A DNA stretch of 64,000 nt from an uncultured Bacteroidales bacterium (GCA_902785605.1 CACZZL010000004.1:1-64000), one strand, 5' to 3'. Shown: positions 26,859-36,234, counted from the first letter of the stretch. The notes: generated from the sequence alone by a model not told the origin. A program made the numbers and translations.

Positions 26859-27598
26859 ACTTCTTTACTTCTTCTCTTCAACTCGAAGTCGCGTCCTAAG
26901 TAGTTCTGTCGTACGATGGGGTTGGCAGCTAACTCTTCCGGCGTGCCGTGGAAAAGGATCTTACCTTCAAACAGCAGGTACGCGCGGTCGGTGATCATCA
27001 GCGTCTCATCCACGTTGTGGTCCGTAATGAGAATGCCGATGTTCTTATCCTTGAGTCGCCATACGACGTCTTGAATCTCCTGTACCGCAATCGGGTCCAC
27101 ACCCGCGAACGGTTCGTCCAACATCACGAACTTAGGCTCTATCGCCAAACAACGGGCGATCTCCGTACGGCGTCGCTCACCACCGCTCAAACGGTCACCG
27201 AGGTTCTTCCGCACATGTGCCAGGTTGAACTCTTTAATCAGTTGCTCCAGTTTCTCTTTTTGGTACTCCTTGCTGAAATCCGTCAACTCTAACACCGAGC
27301 GGATATTGTCCTCTACGGTCATCTTGCGGAACACGCTCGCCTCCTGCGGCAGATAGCCGATACCCATCTTCGCCCGTTTGTACATAGGGTAGGAGGTGAT
27401 GTCCTTGTCGTTAAGAAAAATCTTACCGTTGTTGGCAGCCACGAGACCGGTTGTCATGTAGAACGTAGTTGTCTTGCCGGCTCCGTTAGGACCCAACAAA
27501 CCGACTATCTCGCCTTGCTCCAGCTCGATAGAGACATCATTGACAACCGTTCGCTTGCCGTATTTCTTAATCAGATGTTCTGTTCTTAGTTTATCCAT
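26855..27598 (-). CDS. lptB: LPS export ABC transporter ATP-binding protein LptB
   Basis: A 247-residue ATPase of the Lpt bridge that extracts LPS from the inner membrane. It has Walker [10 protein letters not shown], signature [16 protein letters not shown], Walker [14 protein letters not shown] and H-loop [10 protein letters not shown], which are LptB signatures. The ATG at 27598 gives the conserved [19 protein letters not shown] start; a frame extension upstream has no family support. It overlaps xth by 13 nt and the LtaS-like gene by 4 nt. Confidence 0.93.
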   Translation of the reverse strand: MDKLRTEHLIKKYGKRTVVNDVSIELEQGEIVGLLGPNGAGKTTTFYMTTGLVAANNGKIFLNDKDITSYPMYKRAKMGIGYLPQEASVFRKMTVEDNIRSVLELTDFSKEYQKEKLEQLIKEFNLAHVRKNLGDRLSGGERRRTEIARCLAIEPKFVMLDEPFAGVDPIAVQEIQDVVWRLKDKNIGILITDHNVDETLMITDRAYLLFEGKILFHGTPEELAANPIVRQNYLGRDFELKRRSKEV

Positions 27599-28347
27599 AG
27601 TGCAACTGGACAATGGTCCGAATGGACTGCTTCGGTTAGTATTTTGCCGTCTTTCAACTTTCCTCTCAGACTCTCTGTCACCCATAAATAGTCAATGCGC
27701 CAGCCTACATTACGGGCACGTGCTCCGGCGCGCCAGCTCCACCAGCTGTAGCGTTCGGCACTCTGGTCGAACACGCGGAATGAGTCCACGAGTCCGCTGG
27801 CTTCCCATCGGTCCATCCATTCGCGCTCTTCCGGCAAGAATCCCGACACACCGATCTGACGTTCTGGGTGGTTGATGTCAATCGGCTTGTGGCAGATATT
27901 GTAGTCACCGCAGATGACGAGGTTGGGGCGCTCTTTGCGCAGTTCTTTCACCCACACCAGGAAATCCTCCAGAAACTCCATCTTGAAGTCCTGACGCACA
28001 TCGCCTGTTGTGCCACTCGGGATATACGCATCCACTATTGTGATGTCGCCGAAGTCTGCGCGGAGCACACGCCCCTCGCGATCGTACTTCGGGTTACCCA
28101 TGCCGACAACGACCTTGTCCGGTTCCTGCTTGCAGAAAATAGCCACGCCCGAGTACCCTTTCTTCTCGGCGGAGTGGATGTAACTGCGATAGCCTAACTC
28201 CTGCATCGCCATCACATCAATCTGTTCCGGCTGCGCCTTGCTCTCCTGAATGCAGAACACATCCGGATCTTCGCTCTTCAGCCACTCCAACAAACCTTTG
28301 TTGATGGCGGAGCGAATACCGTTGAGATTATAACTAATGATTTTCAT
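27586..28347 (-). CDS. xth: Exodeoxyribonuclease III (AP endonuclease)
   Basis: A 253-residue EEP-fold nuclease for base-excision repair. Motifs in order: [17 protein letters not shown] with the metal-binding Glu, [15 protein letters not shown] with Asp/Asn, WRIDYLWVT and the catalytic SDHCPV at the C-terminus. The length is typical. It sits in the envelope operon, overlapping the M6 peptidase gene by 14 nt and lptB by 13 nt, so its expression is presumably coupled. Confidence 0.96.
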   Translation of the reverse strand: MKIISYNLNGIRSAINKGLLEWLKSEDPDVFCIQESKAQPEQIDVMAMQELGYRSYIHSAEKKGYSGVAIFCKQEPDKVVVGMGNPKYDREGRVLRADFGDITIVDAYIPSGTTGDVRQDFKMEFLEDFLVWVKELRKERPNLVICGDYNICHKPIDINHPERQIGVSGFLPEEREWMDRWEASGLVDSFRVFDQSAERYSWWSWRAGARARNVGWRIDYLWVTESLRGKLKDGKILTEAVHSDHCPVALWIN

Positions 28348-29887
28348 GAATCAATCGACCGTTCAGGTCGTACGTATTGTTATTGCGAATAATCAGTACT
28401 TGTCCGTCGCGCAGCACTTTCTGCGCATGCACTTCGGTGTCCGGAGTGTTCTCTATTCCTTCCGTCCAGCCACCGTTGTAGAGGAACGTGATTGTACCAT
28501 CCAGCGTGCGTTTGATGTCCTCTATCTCATGTCCTTCAAAGTCATACCACTGCGTTGCACCCTTCGGGAACAGATCGGTAGTTGCACCATAGGAAGAGGT
28601 GTTCTTTTTGGCTTCAATGATATCGACACCCAGGTTGCCGGACGTGTTGTTCACCGTGTTCTGTGACCATTTGGTGGCGCTATATTGTACTTTGGTGATC
28701 ATCATTCCGTATCCGGGCAGGTACTTGTCCCAACCAGCTTTGGTACGGGACTCCAGCAGATAGAACGTCTTCGGTTGCGGATTCAGTCCGTCCAGGTTGT
28801 GTGCATCTCCGTCGCACAGCAGCAAGGCCTCTTTGTACTTATCCAACAGTCGCAGCGTCACATTCTCCGGTTCGGTCAGCACACGCGGCGTGATCCAGCC
28901 CATGAACCAGCGCTCGTAAGCGGAGTAGCAGGGTGGTGTGTTGCCGTCATTGAGGTACGGACCGTAGTCCATGATGTCCCACTCGCACATCGTGCGATGC
29001 GAAGCGTTGTTGGTTGCGTAGAAATCAGGCAGACCCATCACGTGGCTGAACTCGTGGCAGAACGTACCGATACCGCAGCGTTCGCCGCTTTGACCGTCTA
29101 TCTCATTCAGACAGCAGTAGTGGTCCACGGTCTTGCCGTTTAACGTGATCTGCATGCCGGTATAACTCAGTTCGTACTGGTGCGGCCAAATGGTAGTGGC
29201 TGCTCCGCCGTCCGCTTCGCCTTTGCCGGCATAGAGAACAACAATCCAATCGACATAGCCGTCGTTGTTGCTGTCGTATTTGCTGAAATCAGCTCCTGCA
29301 TCGGCAGCCAATTGACATGCCTCGCGCACCATCTCGTCCGGGTGCTTGTCGTTGCCGCTCCAATCATTGGAGCCGTAGTAACTCGCATTCCTGCTTACCG
29401 TCACAGGGCCTACGACATCAATCTCCATATCGTACTCTCCCCAGCTCTGGTCGTAGAAATACTGGTGAATGGAACCCGTTGCTCCATTGTACGTGTAGTC
29501 CTCGCCCATGGCCCATTCTGTCATATCTTTGTTGGTCTGTTGGAACTCTTTGTCTTGGAAACTAACCAGAATGATGATACCTCTCGGTGCTAACAGACGG
29601 TCGGTTCCCGTCTCTTGTTTGGCACGACGTGCTTTGGCCATGCGGCTTTGACCTTTTGCCTTTAGCCTTTCGCCTTTACGCTCCTCGCTCATAGGTAGGA
29701 GCGTCTCTTCGTCTAACCAGTTTCCATTCGCATCCGTGATGTAATGGAAGGTCTCATCTCCGTTCAGGAACACGGTCTGTTCGGTTCCGTCTGCTGCTGT
29801 CCGGACAACACCACCACGGCGTGCCGGTACGGCTATCGCACTCACTGCGACAGCGCATAGTGCTACTATGCCCACTAATTTCCTCAT
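28334..29887 (-). CDS. Secreted M6-family metallopeptidase with C-terminal tail
   Basis: A 517-residue exported zinc peptidase. Signal peptide [19 protein letters not shown], then a propeptide-like region with [20 protein letters not shown]. Catalytic motif [13 protein letters not shown] (HExxHxxGxxD) lies near residue 247, and [25 protein letters not shown] is the usual M6 calcium/active-site segment. The C-terminus [22 protein letters not shown] matches the tail shared by six exported proteins here. Residues around 70-81 (Lys/Arg/Gly-rich) are encoded by a heptamer array. A TTG 32 nt upstream could extend the frame but spoils the signal peptide. Confidence 0.9.
   Translation of the reverse strand: MRKLVGIVALCAVAVSAIAVPARRGGVVRTAADGTEQTVFLNGDETFHYITDANGNWLDEETLLPMSEERKGERLKAKGQSRMAKARRAKQETGTDRLLAPRGIIILVSFQDKEFQQTNKDMTEWAMGEDYTYNGATGSIHQYFYDQSWGEYDMEIDVVGPVTVSRNASYYGSNDWSGNDKHPDEMVREACQLAADAGADFSKYDSNNDGYVDWIVVLYAGKGEADGGAATTIWPHQYELSYTGMQITLNGKTVDHYCCLNEIDGQSGERCGIGTFCHEFSHVMGLPDFYATNNASHRTMCEWDIMDYGPYLNDGNTPPCYSAYERWFMGWITPRVLTEPENVTLRLLDKYKEALLLCDGDAHNLDGLNPQPKTFYLLESRTKAGWDKYLPGYGMMITKVQYSATKWSQNTVNNTSGNLGVDIIEAKKNTSSYGATTDLFPKGATQWYDFEGHEIEDIKRTLDGTITFLYNGGWTEGIENTPDTEVHAQKVLRDGQVLIIRNNNTYDLNGRLIHENH
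29646..29680. repeat. Five-unit heptamer array inside the M6 peptidase gene
   Basis: Units ctttgac, cttttgc, ctttagc, ctttcgc, ctttacg in 7-bp phase within the coding region between prodomain and catalytic domain. Confidence 0.85.
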
Positions 29888-29918
29888 AAAAATATAATTT
29901 AAAATTTCAATCTTCAAT

Positions 29919-30263
29919 TCACAACGCTTTCTTCACGCCGTGCTTCTCCAACCACCGTTGTTCGCACTTGCAGCGTTTGTCGGCATTATGTGCCTTGCGG
30001 CAACTGATGACCACTTTGCCCTTGCGGTTAGTCTTTACGTACTTCAGCCAGCCTTTGTTATTCTCTTTGATCTGCCAGCCGTCTTCGGTCATCATCCAAT
30101 GCATATGTTCGTCTCCGCGCAGGTAGGTGCGCAGCGTGTCTCCGTTCGGTTGAACGCGCTCAATGATCCCGCGATAAGCAGGCACTTTGGCCGGGCCGTC
30201 TGCGTAGCAGACCCCAACCCCCATCATAGCCATTACGGCTATCATCCAAACAATCTTTTTCAT
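29919..30263 (-). CDS. Small secreted protein resembling a free-standing M6 prodomain
   Basis: A 114-residue protein with signal peptide MKKIVWMIAVMAMMGVGVCYA. The rest (VPAYRGIIERVQPNGDTLRTYLRGDEHMHWMMTEDGWQI-like region) matches the layout of the N-terminal prodomains of the two M6 peptidases in this window (VPARRG...[28 protein letters not shown]...VQVIGDEFYHYTINRDG). It then ends with a Lys/Cys-rich tail and no peptidase domain. It lies 31 nt upstream of an M6 gene in the same operon. A role as chaperone or inhibitor of that peptidase is inferred only. Confidence 0.7.
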   Translation of the reverse strand: MKKIVWMIAVMAMMGVGVCYADGPAKVPAYRGIIERVQPNGDTLRTYLRGDEHMHWMMTEDGWQIKENNKGWLKYVKTNRKGKVVISCRKAHNADKRCKCEQRWLEKHGVKKAL

Positions 30264-30280
30264 TTTCGTATAGTATTAAA

Positions 30281-30315
30281 TCTGTATTCTGTGTTTTGTG
30301 TTCTGTCAGCTGTTG
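30281..30315. repeat. Five-unit heptamer array at the 3' end of mlaF
   Basis: Units tctgtat, tctgtgt, tttgtgt, tctgtca, gctgttg. The array includes the mlaF stop and its last codons and extends into the 42-nt gap before the prodomain-like gene. Confidence 0.82.
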
Positions 30316-31067
30316 GCTGCCGTCCGTACTTTCTTGAACAGTTCGCTGGCAAACACGAAATCGTTCAGTGCTTCGTTGTCGCTATCCATGATCTCGTGTC
30401 GGGATCCCTGCCACTCTTTCTTGCCGTCTTTGAGGAACAGCACATTGTCGCCGATCTCCATGATGGAGTTCATGTCATGGCTGTTGACGATCGTACAAAT
30501 ATTGAACTCGCGTGTGATATCGTGTATCAGTGCATCAATTACCAGACTCGTTTTCGGATCCAGGCCTGAGTTGGGTTCGTCGCAGAACAGATACTTGGGT
30601 TCGAGCACGATGGCGCGCGCGATAGCCACACGTTTCTGTTGACCACCGGAGATCTCGCTCGGCAGCAAGTTCCACACTTTCTCCGGCATCTCCACGCGCC
30701 TTAAGCAGAACTCTGCCCGCGCGCGTATCTCCTCTTTCGTCTTGTGCGAGAACATCTCCATCGGGAACAGTACGTTCTCCATGACGGTCATGGAGTCAAA
30801 CAGCGCTGAACCCTGAAACAGCATGCCCACTTCGCGGTGGAGCAGGCGGATGTCTTTGTTGCGCATCTCCGCCAAGTCCCTTCCGTCGTACAGGATCTGT
30901 CCGCTGTCCAGCGGGTGTAACCCGATCAGGCACTTCATCAGCACGGTCTTACCCGAGCCCGATTGACCGATGATCATGTTGACCTCCCCGTCTTTCATCC
31001 GGGTGCTCACATGGTTCAGTACCACTTCCCCGTCGAACGACTTCACTATGTCTTTAACTTCAATCAT
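30306..31067 (-). CDS. mlaF: Phospholipid-transport ABC ATP-binding protein MlaF-like
   Basis: A 253-residue ATPase for the Mla lipid-asymmetry transporter. It has Walker A GQSGSGKT, signature ISGGQQKRVAIARA, Walker B YLFCDEPNSGLDP and the MlaF-typical STRMKDGEVNMIIG start region. It overlaps the MlaE-type permease gene by 4 nt. An MlaD-type substrate-binding gene is not in the immediate neighbourhood. Confidence 0.9.
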   Translation of the reverse strand: MIEVKDIVKSFDGEVVLNHVSTRMKDGEVNMIIGQSGSGKTVLMKCLIGLHPLDSGQILYDGRDLAEMRNKDIRLLHREVGMLFQGSALFDSMTVMENVLFPMEMFSHKTKEEIRARAEFCLRRVEMPEKVWNLLPSEISGGQQKRVAIARAIVLEPKYLFCDEPNSGLDPKTSLVIDALIHDITREFNICTIVNSHDMNSIMEIGDNVLFLKDGKKEWQGSRHEIMDSDNEALNDFVFASELFKKVRTAANS

Positions 31068-31801
31068 AAGAGCAGTTTGGATAAAATGAGGTCTAAAAAC
31101 AAAATCATGATATTGGAGTTCACTACGGCACTCGTGCTGGCACGTCCGACATCGAGCGCACCGCCTCTGACGTTATAGCCGTAGTAACTGGCCATGCTGG
31201 TGATCACAAATGCAAAAACGAGCGCTTTGATGATGGCGTACCAGATGAAGTAGGGGTTGAACGCATATTGTACACCGATTAGGTAGTCGTGTACGGTGAT
31301 GATGTCGGTGAACGCGCCTACTGCCCAGCCGCCTACGAGGCCGGCTGTGGTGGAGATGATGAACAGGAACGGCATCATGCTCATGAACGCCAATATCTTG
31401 GGCAGAATGAGATAATTGGCACTGTTCACACCCATGATCTCCATGGCATCGATCTGCTCGGTGATACGCATGGTACCGATCTCGGATGCGATGTTAGAGC
31501 CCACTTTTCCGGCGAGAATGAGACACAAGATGGTGCTCGAGAACTCCAACAATAAGGTATCACGCGTCAGCAGACCTGTGATATAGGTCGGCAATAACGG
31601 GTTCTCCGTGTTGGTCTTCGCCTGAATAGTGAGAATGGCACCGATGAAAACGGAGATCAGCAGCACAATAGGCAGCGACTGCAAGCCCTGCTTCTCCAAC
31701 TCACGACTGTACTGCCGCCAGAACATACGCTGCCGATCCGGTAAGCGCAGCACGCGACCCATCAGAAGCATGTATTCCCCTATGTGTTGAAAGATATGCA
31801 T
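31064..31801 (-). CDS. mlaE: Phospholipid-transport permease MlaE-like
   Basis: A 245-residue inner-membrane protein of the MlaE family with about five hydrophobic segments. It has the family-typical stretch AGKVGSNIASEIGTMRITEQIDAMEIMGVNS-like region near residues 106-136. It pairs with the overlapping mlaF. It is the first gene of a long minus-strand operon with a recognisable promoter 26 nt upstream. Confidence 0.93.
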   Translation of the reverse strand: MHIFQHIGEYMLLMGRVLRLPDRQRMFWRQYSRELEKQGLQSLPIVLLISVFIGAILTIQAKTNTENPLLPTYITGLLTRDTLLLEFSSTILCLILAGKVGSNIASEIGTMRITEQIDAMEIMGVNSANYLILPKILAFMSMMPFLFIISTTAGLVGGWAVGAFTDIITVHDYLIGVQYAFNPYFIWYAIIKALVFAFVITSMASYYGYNVRGGALDVGRASTSAVVNSNIMILFLDLILSKLLL

Positions 31802-31826
31802 ATTACTCCAACTTACAAAAAGCGTG

Positions 31827-31858
31827 CAAATTTACTACAAATTTCGCACATATGCAAG
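31827..31858 (-). promoter_or_regulatory. Promoter of the envelope operon starting with mlaE
   Basis: On the minus strand CTTG (31855-31858), a 20-nt gap and TAAATTTG (31827-31834). It may drive twelve overlapping or closely spaced genes down to 19286. Confidence 0.7.
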
Positions 31859-31922
31859 ATTTTTACTAAAAATTAGTAAAATAGTTGCAATTTTGCAATA
31901 AATACAACATTAAAAACACAAA

Positions 31923-31949
31923 AAGAGCACCTCGCGAAGAGATGCTCTT
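31923..31949 (-). terminator. Terminator of the SGNH esterase gene
   Basis: On the minus strand AAGAGCATCTC pairs with GAGGTGCTCTT (one T-G wobble) around TTCGC, followed by TTTGTGTTTTT. It lies about 130 nt after the esterase stop, and the 11-bp array lies in between. Confidence 0.85.
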
Positions 31950-31980
31950 GAAAATGTTGCATTTCGGAATTGGGGTCACA

Positions 31981-32035
31981 TCGGACTCACATCGGAGTCA
32001 AGTCGGAGGCAAGTCGGAGGCAAGTCGGAGGCAAG
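31981..32035. repeat. Five-unit 11-bp tandem array
   Basis: TCGGA recurs at 31981, 31992, 32003, 32014 and 32025, exactly 11 bp apart; the last three units are identical (tcggaggcaag). Weaker units extend either side. It lies between the esterase stop (32077) and its terminator, so it would be in the 3' untranslated RNA. Confidence 0.93.
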
Positions 32036-32076
32036 TCCTACCCAATTTGAGTGCAATTTCACGTGCTATAAATGTC

Positions 32077-33969
32077 TTATTTGACCACTACACCCTGTGC
32101 GTTGTAGATCACGCCGTTCTTCTCAATGAAGAGTTGTCCATTCTCAATAACCTTTGTACATTGTACATGGTCACCTTGTACATGGTCCAATGCCTCTTGC
32201 GGATCTACAGGTTCTTGGGTGGGATCAAAAGCGAGACCTTCGATTTGGACATTGCGCATACAGATATACTTGCCACTCTTTGCTTCTCCTAAGTTGTGCC
32301 AAGGCAGAACGCGAATATGGAGCGTCTCGCCGGCAGGGATCGTGAGGGTAGGTGTCAATTCCAAGTGCTCGATCTCTAAATTGGTCATGTTTACCTTCTC
32401 AGCGATTGTCTGCACGTCTGTGAAATCGGCTCCAAAACCGGTGTTGATATGGTAACACATGGTAGAGGTACTGTGTGCGGCGATGTCTAAAGATATCTTG
32501 GTGACACGTACTTCCATGGTACTTGGAGCCGTGAGAGCAAAGTCAATATAACGCGTAGCGTTCTCATCGATCTCATTAGCCGGCCAAGCCGTCTTGGAGC
32601 CTCCGTCGTCGGCATTGTGAAGACGTACGAGCGTGATACCGGTTTCGTCGCCTTGCGTGAAGTCGGACTTCGTGTCGGCAGCCATCATGTGGTTCAAGGA
32701 GCAATTAGCAGCTACAGGACCTTGAACGGTCGCATTGGTTACGGTTGCTTTGTCAGCAATCGGCCACAAGGCACTCACCGCACTACCTCCATCAAGCGAG
32801 ATGATGTTAGCCGTTACAGGCACGGTTAACTGCGTGTTTCCGGAGGTAATGGTGATCGTGTTGTTTTGTGCGCCTTGACCTGTGTACGATACGCGTACGA
32901 ATACTTTTTGGAACAAGGTACTACCTTGGTAATTAACGGTTGCACTTTGACTATAGTTCGTTTTGTCAGCTGAGATCGTAAGGTCTCCGTCGCATGTGAT
33001 GGTTACCGAACCTGCTGCCGGCTCCAAACCAAAACCGGTGATCAACAGCTCTTTGTTCTGCTGCACGCCGCTATATACTTCGCCGAAATCCAATGCAGTC
33101 GGGTTAGCCGAGATAGAGGTGGGAATGCTGATATGATCTGCCAAAATGCTAGCCTCTTTCATCAGTTGCGCAGCTTGGCGCGCGATGAGGTTAGCACCCA
33201 TGGTGTTGGTGTGAGTCTTGTCGCCTTCGCAGAAAAGGAGGTTCAGACACTGTGTCTCTCCATAGGAGAGGTAGAGATCGCGGGTGGCTTGCATCAGGTC
33301 AATGAACGGCACGTTTTTCTCCTGGGCAACGATCTTCATGGCCTCTACGTAGTCCATCGAATGGTCATCGGCCGGTACGGATTGGTTCTCGTATAGCACG
33401 CCGTTCTCGATCTTGGAGAACTTATCGCCGAGGTCGTGACGGCCGTTACGTTTGATGTCTCCGTTAGCGAAATAAGCGCGGCAGATAGGTGCAACGAGGA
33501 TGGGGTTCACGCCGAGTGCGCGTGCTTCGTCAATGAACAAACGCAGGTAGTCGCGATAAGTGGTCTGCGGGTTCGTACCGCGTGCATCGGTAGGAGCCGG
33601 AAGGCTGTTGTCTGTGCAATATTGCGCGTACTCCAGGTTATCCATACCATAAGTCACGGTGCCTTCGTCGTTATGGGCAAACTGAATGATGAGGTAGTCA
33701 CCGGCACTCATCTGCGATTTGACGGAAGCCCAATAGGCTGCGCCGGTATAGAATCCGCGCGTGTCAGCGCCCGATTTACCACGGTTATTGACGGTCACAA
33801 AAGCGGGGTCAAGGAACGAACCAAGGTACATACACCAACCGCGTTTATCGGTTGTGTTCTCGTCGTACTCGGCCATCGTGGAGTCACCGATAGTATGCAC
33901 TTTGATAGCTCCGTTCATGGTGAGTAAGCTCATGGCTCCTACCATCAAAAGGGAAAGGAATTTTTTCAT
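32077..33969 (-). CDS. Secreted SGNH/GDSL esterase (CE12-like, pectin acetylesterase type) with C-terminal tail
   Basis: A 630-residue exported enzyme. Signal peptide MKKFLSLLMVGAMSLLTMNG. The first about 275 residues are an SGNH hydrolase: block I GDSTM near residue 28 (Ser nucleophile), NRGKSGAD, IIQFAHND (Asn) and GDKTHTNTMGA (Asp-x-x-His). GDST and this order recall rhamnogalacturonan acetylesterases. A DUF1573-like/Ig-like stretch (FGEVYSGVQQNKELLITG) and a carbohydrate-binding-like domain follow. The end TKVIENGQLFIEKNGVIYNAQG is the shared tail. It fits the GH28/DUF4861 pectin genes at 53.5-56.1 kb. Confidence 0.85.
   Translation of the reverse strand: MKKFLSLLMVGAMSLLTMNGAIKVHTIGDSTMAEYDENTTDKRGWCMYLGSFLDPAFVTVNNRGKSGADTRGFYTGAAYWASVKSQMSAGDYLIIQFAHNDEGTVTYGMDNLEYAQYCTDNSLPAPTDARGTNPQTTYRDYLRLFIDEARALGVNPILVAPICRAYFANGDIKRNGRHDLGDKFSKIENGVLYENQSVPADDHSMDYVEAMKIVAQEKNVPFIDLMQATRDLYLSYGETQCLNLLFCEGDKTHTNTMGANLIARQAAQLMKEASILADHISIPTSISANPTALDFGEVYSGVQQNKELLITGFGLEPAAGSVTITCDGDLTISADKTNYSQSATVNYQGSTLFQKVFVRVSYTGQGAQNNTITITSGNTQLTVPVTANIISLDGGSAVSALWPIADKATVTNATVQGPVAANCSLNHMMAADTKSDFTQGDETGITLVRLHNADDGGSKTAWPANEIDENATRYIDFALTAPSTMEVRVTKISLDIAAHSTSTMCYHINTGFGADFTDVQTIAEKVNMTNLEIEHLELTPTLTIPAGETLHIRVLPWHNLGEAKSGKYICMRNVQIEGLAFDPTQEPVDPQEALDHVQGDHVQCTKVIENGQLFIEKNGVIYNAQGVVVK
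32096..32139. repeat. 44-bp direct repeat, copy 1 (C-terminal tail code)
   Basis: Identical to 34054-34097. It encodes the middle of the shared C-terminal tail (GQLFIEKNGVIYNAQ). Codons around it differ, so identity at every third position suggests recent copying or gene conversion. Confidence 0.9.
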
Positions 33970-33985
33970 AATTCTGTAAAAAAAT

Positions 33986-34020
33986 AATAAGAGGGCCCGT
34001 TATGCGCGCGCCCTCTTATT
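33986..34020 (-). terminator. Terminator between two tail-bearing secreted genes
   Basis: An 11-bp perfect stem (AATAAGAGGGC with GCCCTCTTATT) around a GC-rich loop, followed on the minus strand by a long T run. It lies directly after the gene stopping at 34035. Confidence 0.9.
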
Positions 34021-34034
34021 TGTGTGAATGAGAA

Positions 34035-35921
34035 TTATTTTACGATAGCGCCTTGTGCGTTGTAGATCACGCCGTTCTTCTCAATGAAGAGTTGTCCGTT
34101 TTCGAAGAACTTAACAGATTTAACCTCAGCATCGGTGTTATCAATACCGGTAGCGATATCGCCAAACGTAGCTGCAACAGTTACATCCTCTGCAGGCATC
34201 GTGAAGCTGATCGGAGCGCCCGGAGCCGTTTGTACCATCTGGGTGCCGTTATAGGTGAGGCTATTCAGGGCGTATCCTTCGTTGGAGGTGATATTCATTA
34301 CAACTTCCTCATTCGGGAAAGCGATCGTCCAACCGGTAACGGTACCACCTTCGCCGATGTTATAAGTGATCGGGTACATCCAAGTATTGATCGGCTCGTC
34401 AATCATGATCTGCTTGATAACAACGGTCTTGTCAGTGGTCGTCTGGAGCTTAACGAGCTTCTCCACCATGATCGGGAATGCCAGATCAGCGATCTTATTG
34501 TCGGTCGGAGCCAAACGCATTGTATCATTTCCGGCGATTGCCAAAACATCAGCAGCTACATAACCGAACTTAATGCGGATGGTCGTACCCGGCAGTACGT
34601 TGCAAGCGAGGTAGCCGCCAGTTTTCTTGATCTTCAGACCGAGGTACGGTTCGTTACGAGCTGCTCCCTTATCATTATTGAGCGAATCCAGAGCGTCGAT
34701 AGTTTTGTAATCGTAGAAGTTCGCATCCAGAGCGGACTTAACATCATAGCTCTTACCGTTATTTATAACCATTCCCTCGAAATCAATCGATTGAGCATAA
34801 GCCTTGGAGAACTTAGCGTAGAAAGTAACATCTGCAGAAATGACTTCGGCAGCCATAGATTCAACCTTTTGGGTCAATTCAGCGTCTTTGTACCATCCGC
34901 CGAAGGTTGCAAGAGGCATGGTCTCATATTGTGCGTATTCTGCCGGATTTCCGTTAGCCGCAACGATTTCAGTACCCAGAACTTGCTCGCCATACATGTA
35001 GGTAACGGTGCGGCTGGCAGCTATTGAAGTATATACATAGTATGAGTTACCATTGATCGTAGCAGAAGCACCCCATGTAGTAGTTGCTGGCTGGGAGGTT
35101 ACTTCAATGACTTCGTCACTCTCTTTAGTGGTCTGGTCATCGTAGGTGATAACGATATGCTTAGTGAACTTAACGACCGGAGCGGTAACATACGCATCCG
35201 TAAGGAAAAGATACGTGTTTGATACTAGAGAGGCGAGAGCAGTTGCGCTGATAGCTACGTCGTTAATAGTAACGGCCGTTAAGCTCTCTTCGGTAGAAAC
35301 GATGGTCTTGGTTACGGCCTTGAATCCGATAGCATAGTAGTTGCTGTTACCTGCACTTGAACCACCTGTTCCGGTGTCTTCTGCGCGAACTACTATCATG
35401 TATTCTTTGGTAGCATCGAGTTCGTTAAGAGCAATGACTGCCATAGTTGAAGACTCCATGCTAATGGATTTTGTAGGAGTAGCAGGTGCTTCTCCGTTCG
35501 TCAACTCATATGCCTCAAGGAATACGGTACGTTTTTTATTAGAACCGCTCTTCACTAAAGCAGCAACATCCGTTGTATTAGTAATGCGATAATAGTACGG
35601 ACCTTTCTGACCTTGACGGACGGTAGCTACTTTACCATCATTAGTGGTCCAAGCACTTTGTGCAGGGAACGGGTCTGTAGCATCCCAACTACCGTCAGTA
35701 GAACCTCCGGCATCTTTTGCAGCCCACGTTTGTGCGTTTGATTGATAAATCTCATACGGAGAGAAGCAAACCCAATCTCCATTGACGATTGCTGCTGGAG
35801 CATACTTACCCGCCCATCCTTCGGTCGGAACATCTGTCGGATCCAATGTGGTAGTAGGGACTACTGCCCACAAGCTAAAGCTTGCTAATACAGCAGCGGC
35901 TAATGTGAAAATCTTTTTCAT
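34035..35921 (-). CDS. Secreted protein of unknown function with InlB-like repeat and C-terminal tail
   Basis: A 628-residue protein with signal peptide MKKIFTLAAAVLASFSLWA. No enzyme motif recognised. The middle contains an InlB/Listeria-Bacteroides type repeat (FGGWYKDAELTQKVESM...VTFYAKFSKAYA). A later 'EGGTVTGWTIAFPNEEVVMNITSNEGYALNSLTYNG...FTMPAEDVTVAATFG' block resembles Bacterial repeat domains of surface proteins. It ends VKFFENGQLFIEKNGVIYNAQGAIVK, almost identical to the esterase tail. It has its own promoter (36004-36035) and terminator. Confidence 0.8.
   Translation of the reverse strand: MKKIFTLAAAVLASFSLWAVVPTTTLDPTDVPTEGWAGKYAPAAIVNGDWVCFSPYEIYQSNAQTWAAKDAGGSTDGSWDATDPFPAQSAWTTNDGKVATVRQGQKGPYYYRITNTTDVAALVKSGSNKKRTVFLEAYELTNGEAPATPTKSISMESSTMAVIALNELDATKEYMIVVRAEDTGTGGSSAGNSNYYAIGFKAVTKTIVSTEESLTAVTINDVAISATALASLVSNTYLFLTDAYVTAPVVKFTKHIVITYDDQTTKESDEVIEVTSQPATTTWGASATINGNSYYVYTSIAASRTVTYMYGEQVLGTEIVAANGNPAEYAQYETMPLATFGGWYKDAELTQKVESMAAEVISADVTFYAKFSKAYAQSIDFEGMVINNGKSYDVKSALDANFYDYKTIDALDSLNNDKGAARNEPYLGLKIKKTGGYLACNVLPGTTIRIKFGYVAADVLAIAGNDTMRLAPTDNKIADLAFPIMVEKLVKLQTTTDKTVVIKQIMIDEPINTWMYPITYNIGEGGTVTGWTIAFPNEEVVMNITSNEGYALNSLTYNGTQMVQTAPGAPISFTMPAEDVTVAATFGDIATGIDNTDAEVKSVKFFENGQLFIEKNGVIYNAQGAIVK
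34054..34097. repeat. 44-bp direct repeat, copy 2 (C-terminal tail code)
   Basis: Identical to 32096-32139; see that entry. Confidence 0.9.
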
Positions 35922-36003
35922 GTGTTTTTTTGTTTTTGTTTTTGTTAAACGAAAAAATTGGTTTTTTATAGTGTTTTGATAACTATACTTTGCAATTCGG
36001 GTA

Positions 36004-36035
36004 CAAAAGTACTACTTTTTACGCACATACGCAAA
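36004..36035 (-). promoter_or_regulatory. Promoter of the 628-residue secreted protein gene
   Basis: On the minus strand TTTG (36032-36035), a 20-nt gap and TACTTTTG (36004-36011). The 313-nt divergent spacer (35922-36234) holds this promoter, the one at 36156 and T-rich sequence next to the minus-strand start; no other gene is seen there. Confidence 0.8.
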
Positions 36036-36155
36036 TATATTAGGTGGAAAAATTGATTTTCGGCAAATTCCGTCAATTTTTACACATTCAAAATGTCGAA
36101 GAAATAGTTCGGTAATAGAAACTTGCAACATTATGTCATTTTTTTATGCTGTAAA

Positions 36156-36187
36156 TTTGCGTATATCAGAAAAAAGCAGTAACTTTG
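36156..36187 (+). promoter_or_regulatory. Promoter of the second M6 peptidase gene
   Basis: TTTG (36156-36159), a 20-nt gap and TAACTTTG (36180-36187). The chosen ATG is 47 nt downstream. Confidence 0.8.
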
Positions 36188-36234
36188 CACGCTTTTACGA
36201 AGCGAACTGTATAATAAATTTAATAGGAATACAC

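Noticed and set aside
31981-32035. CRISPR array
   Set aside because: Units are 11 bp without spacers, and no cas genes are present.
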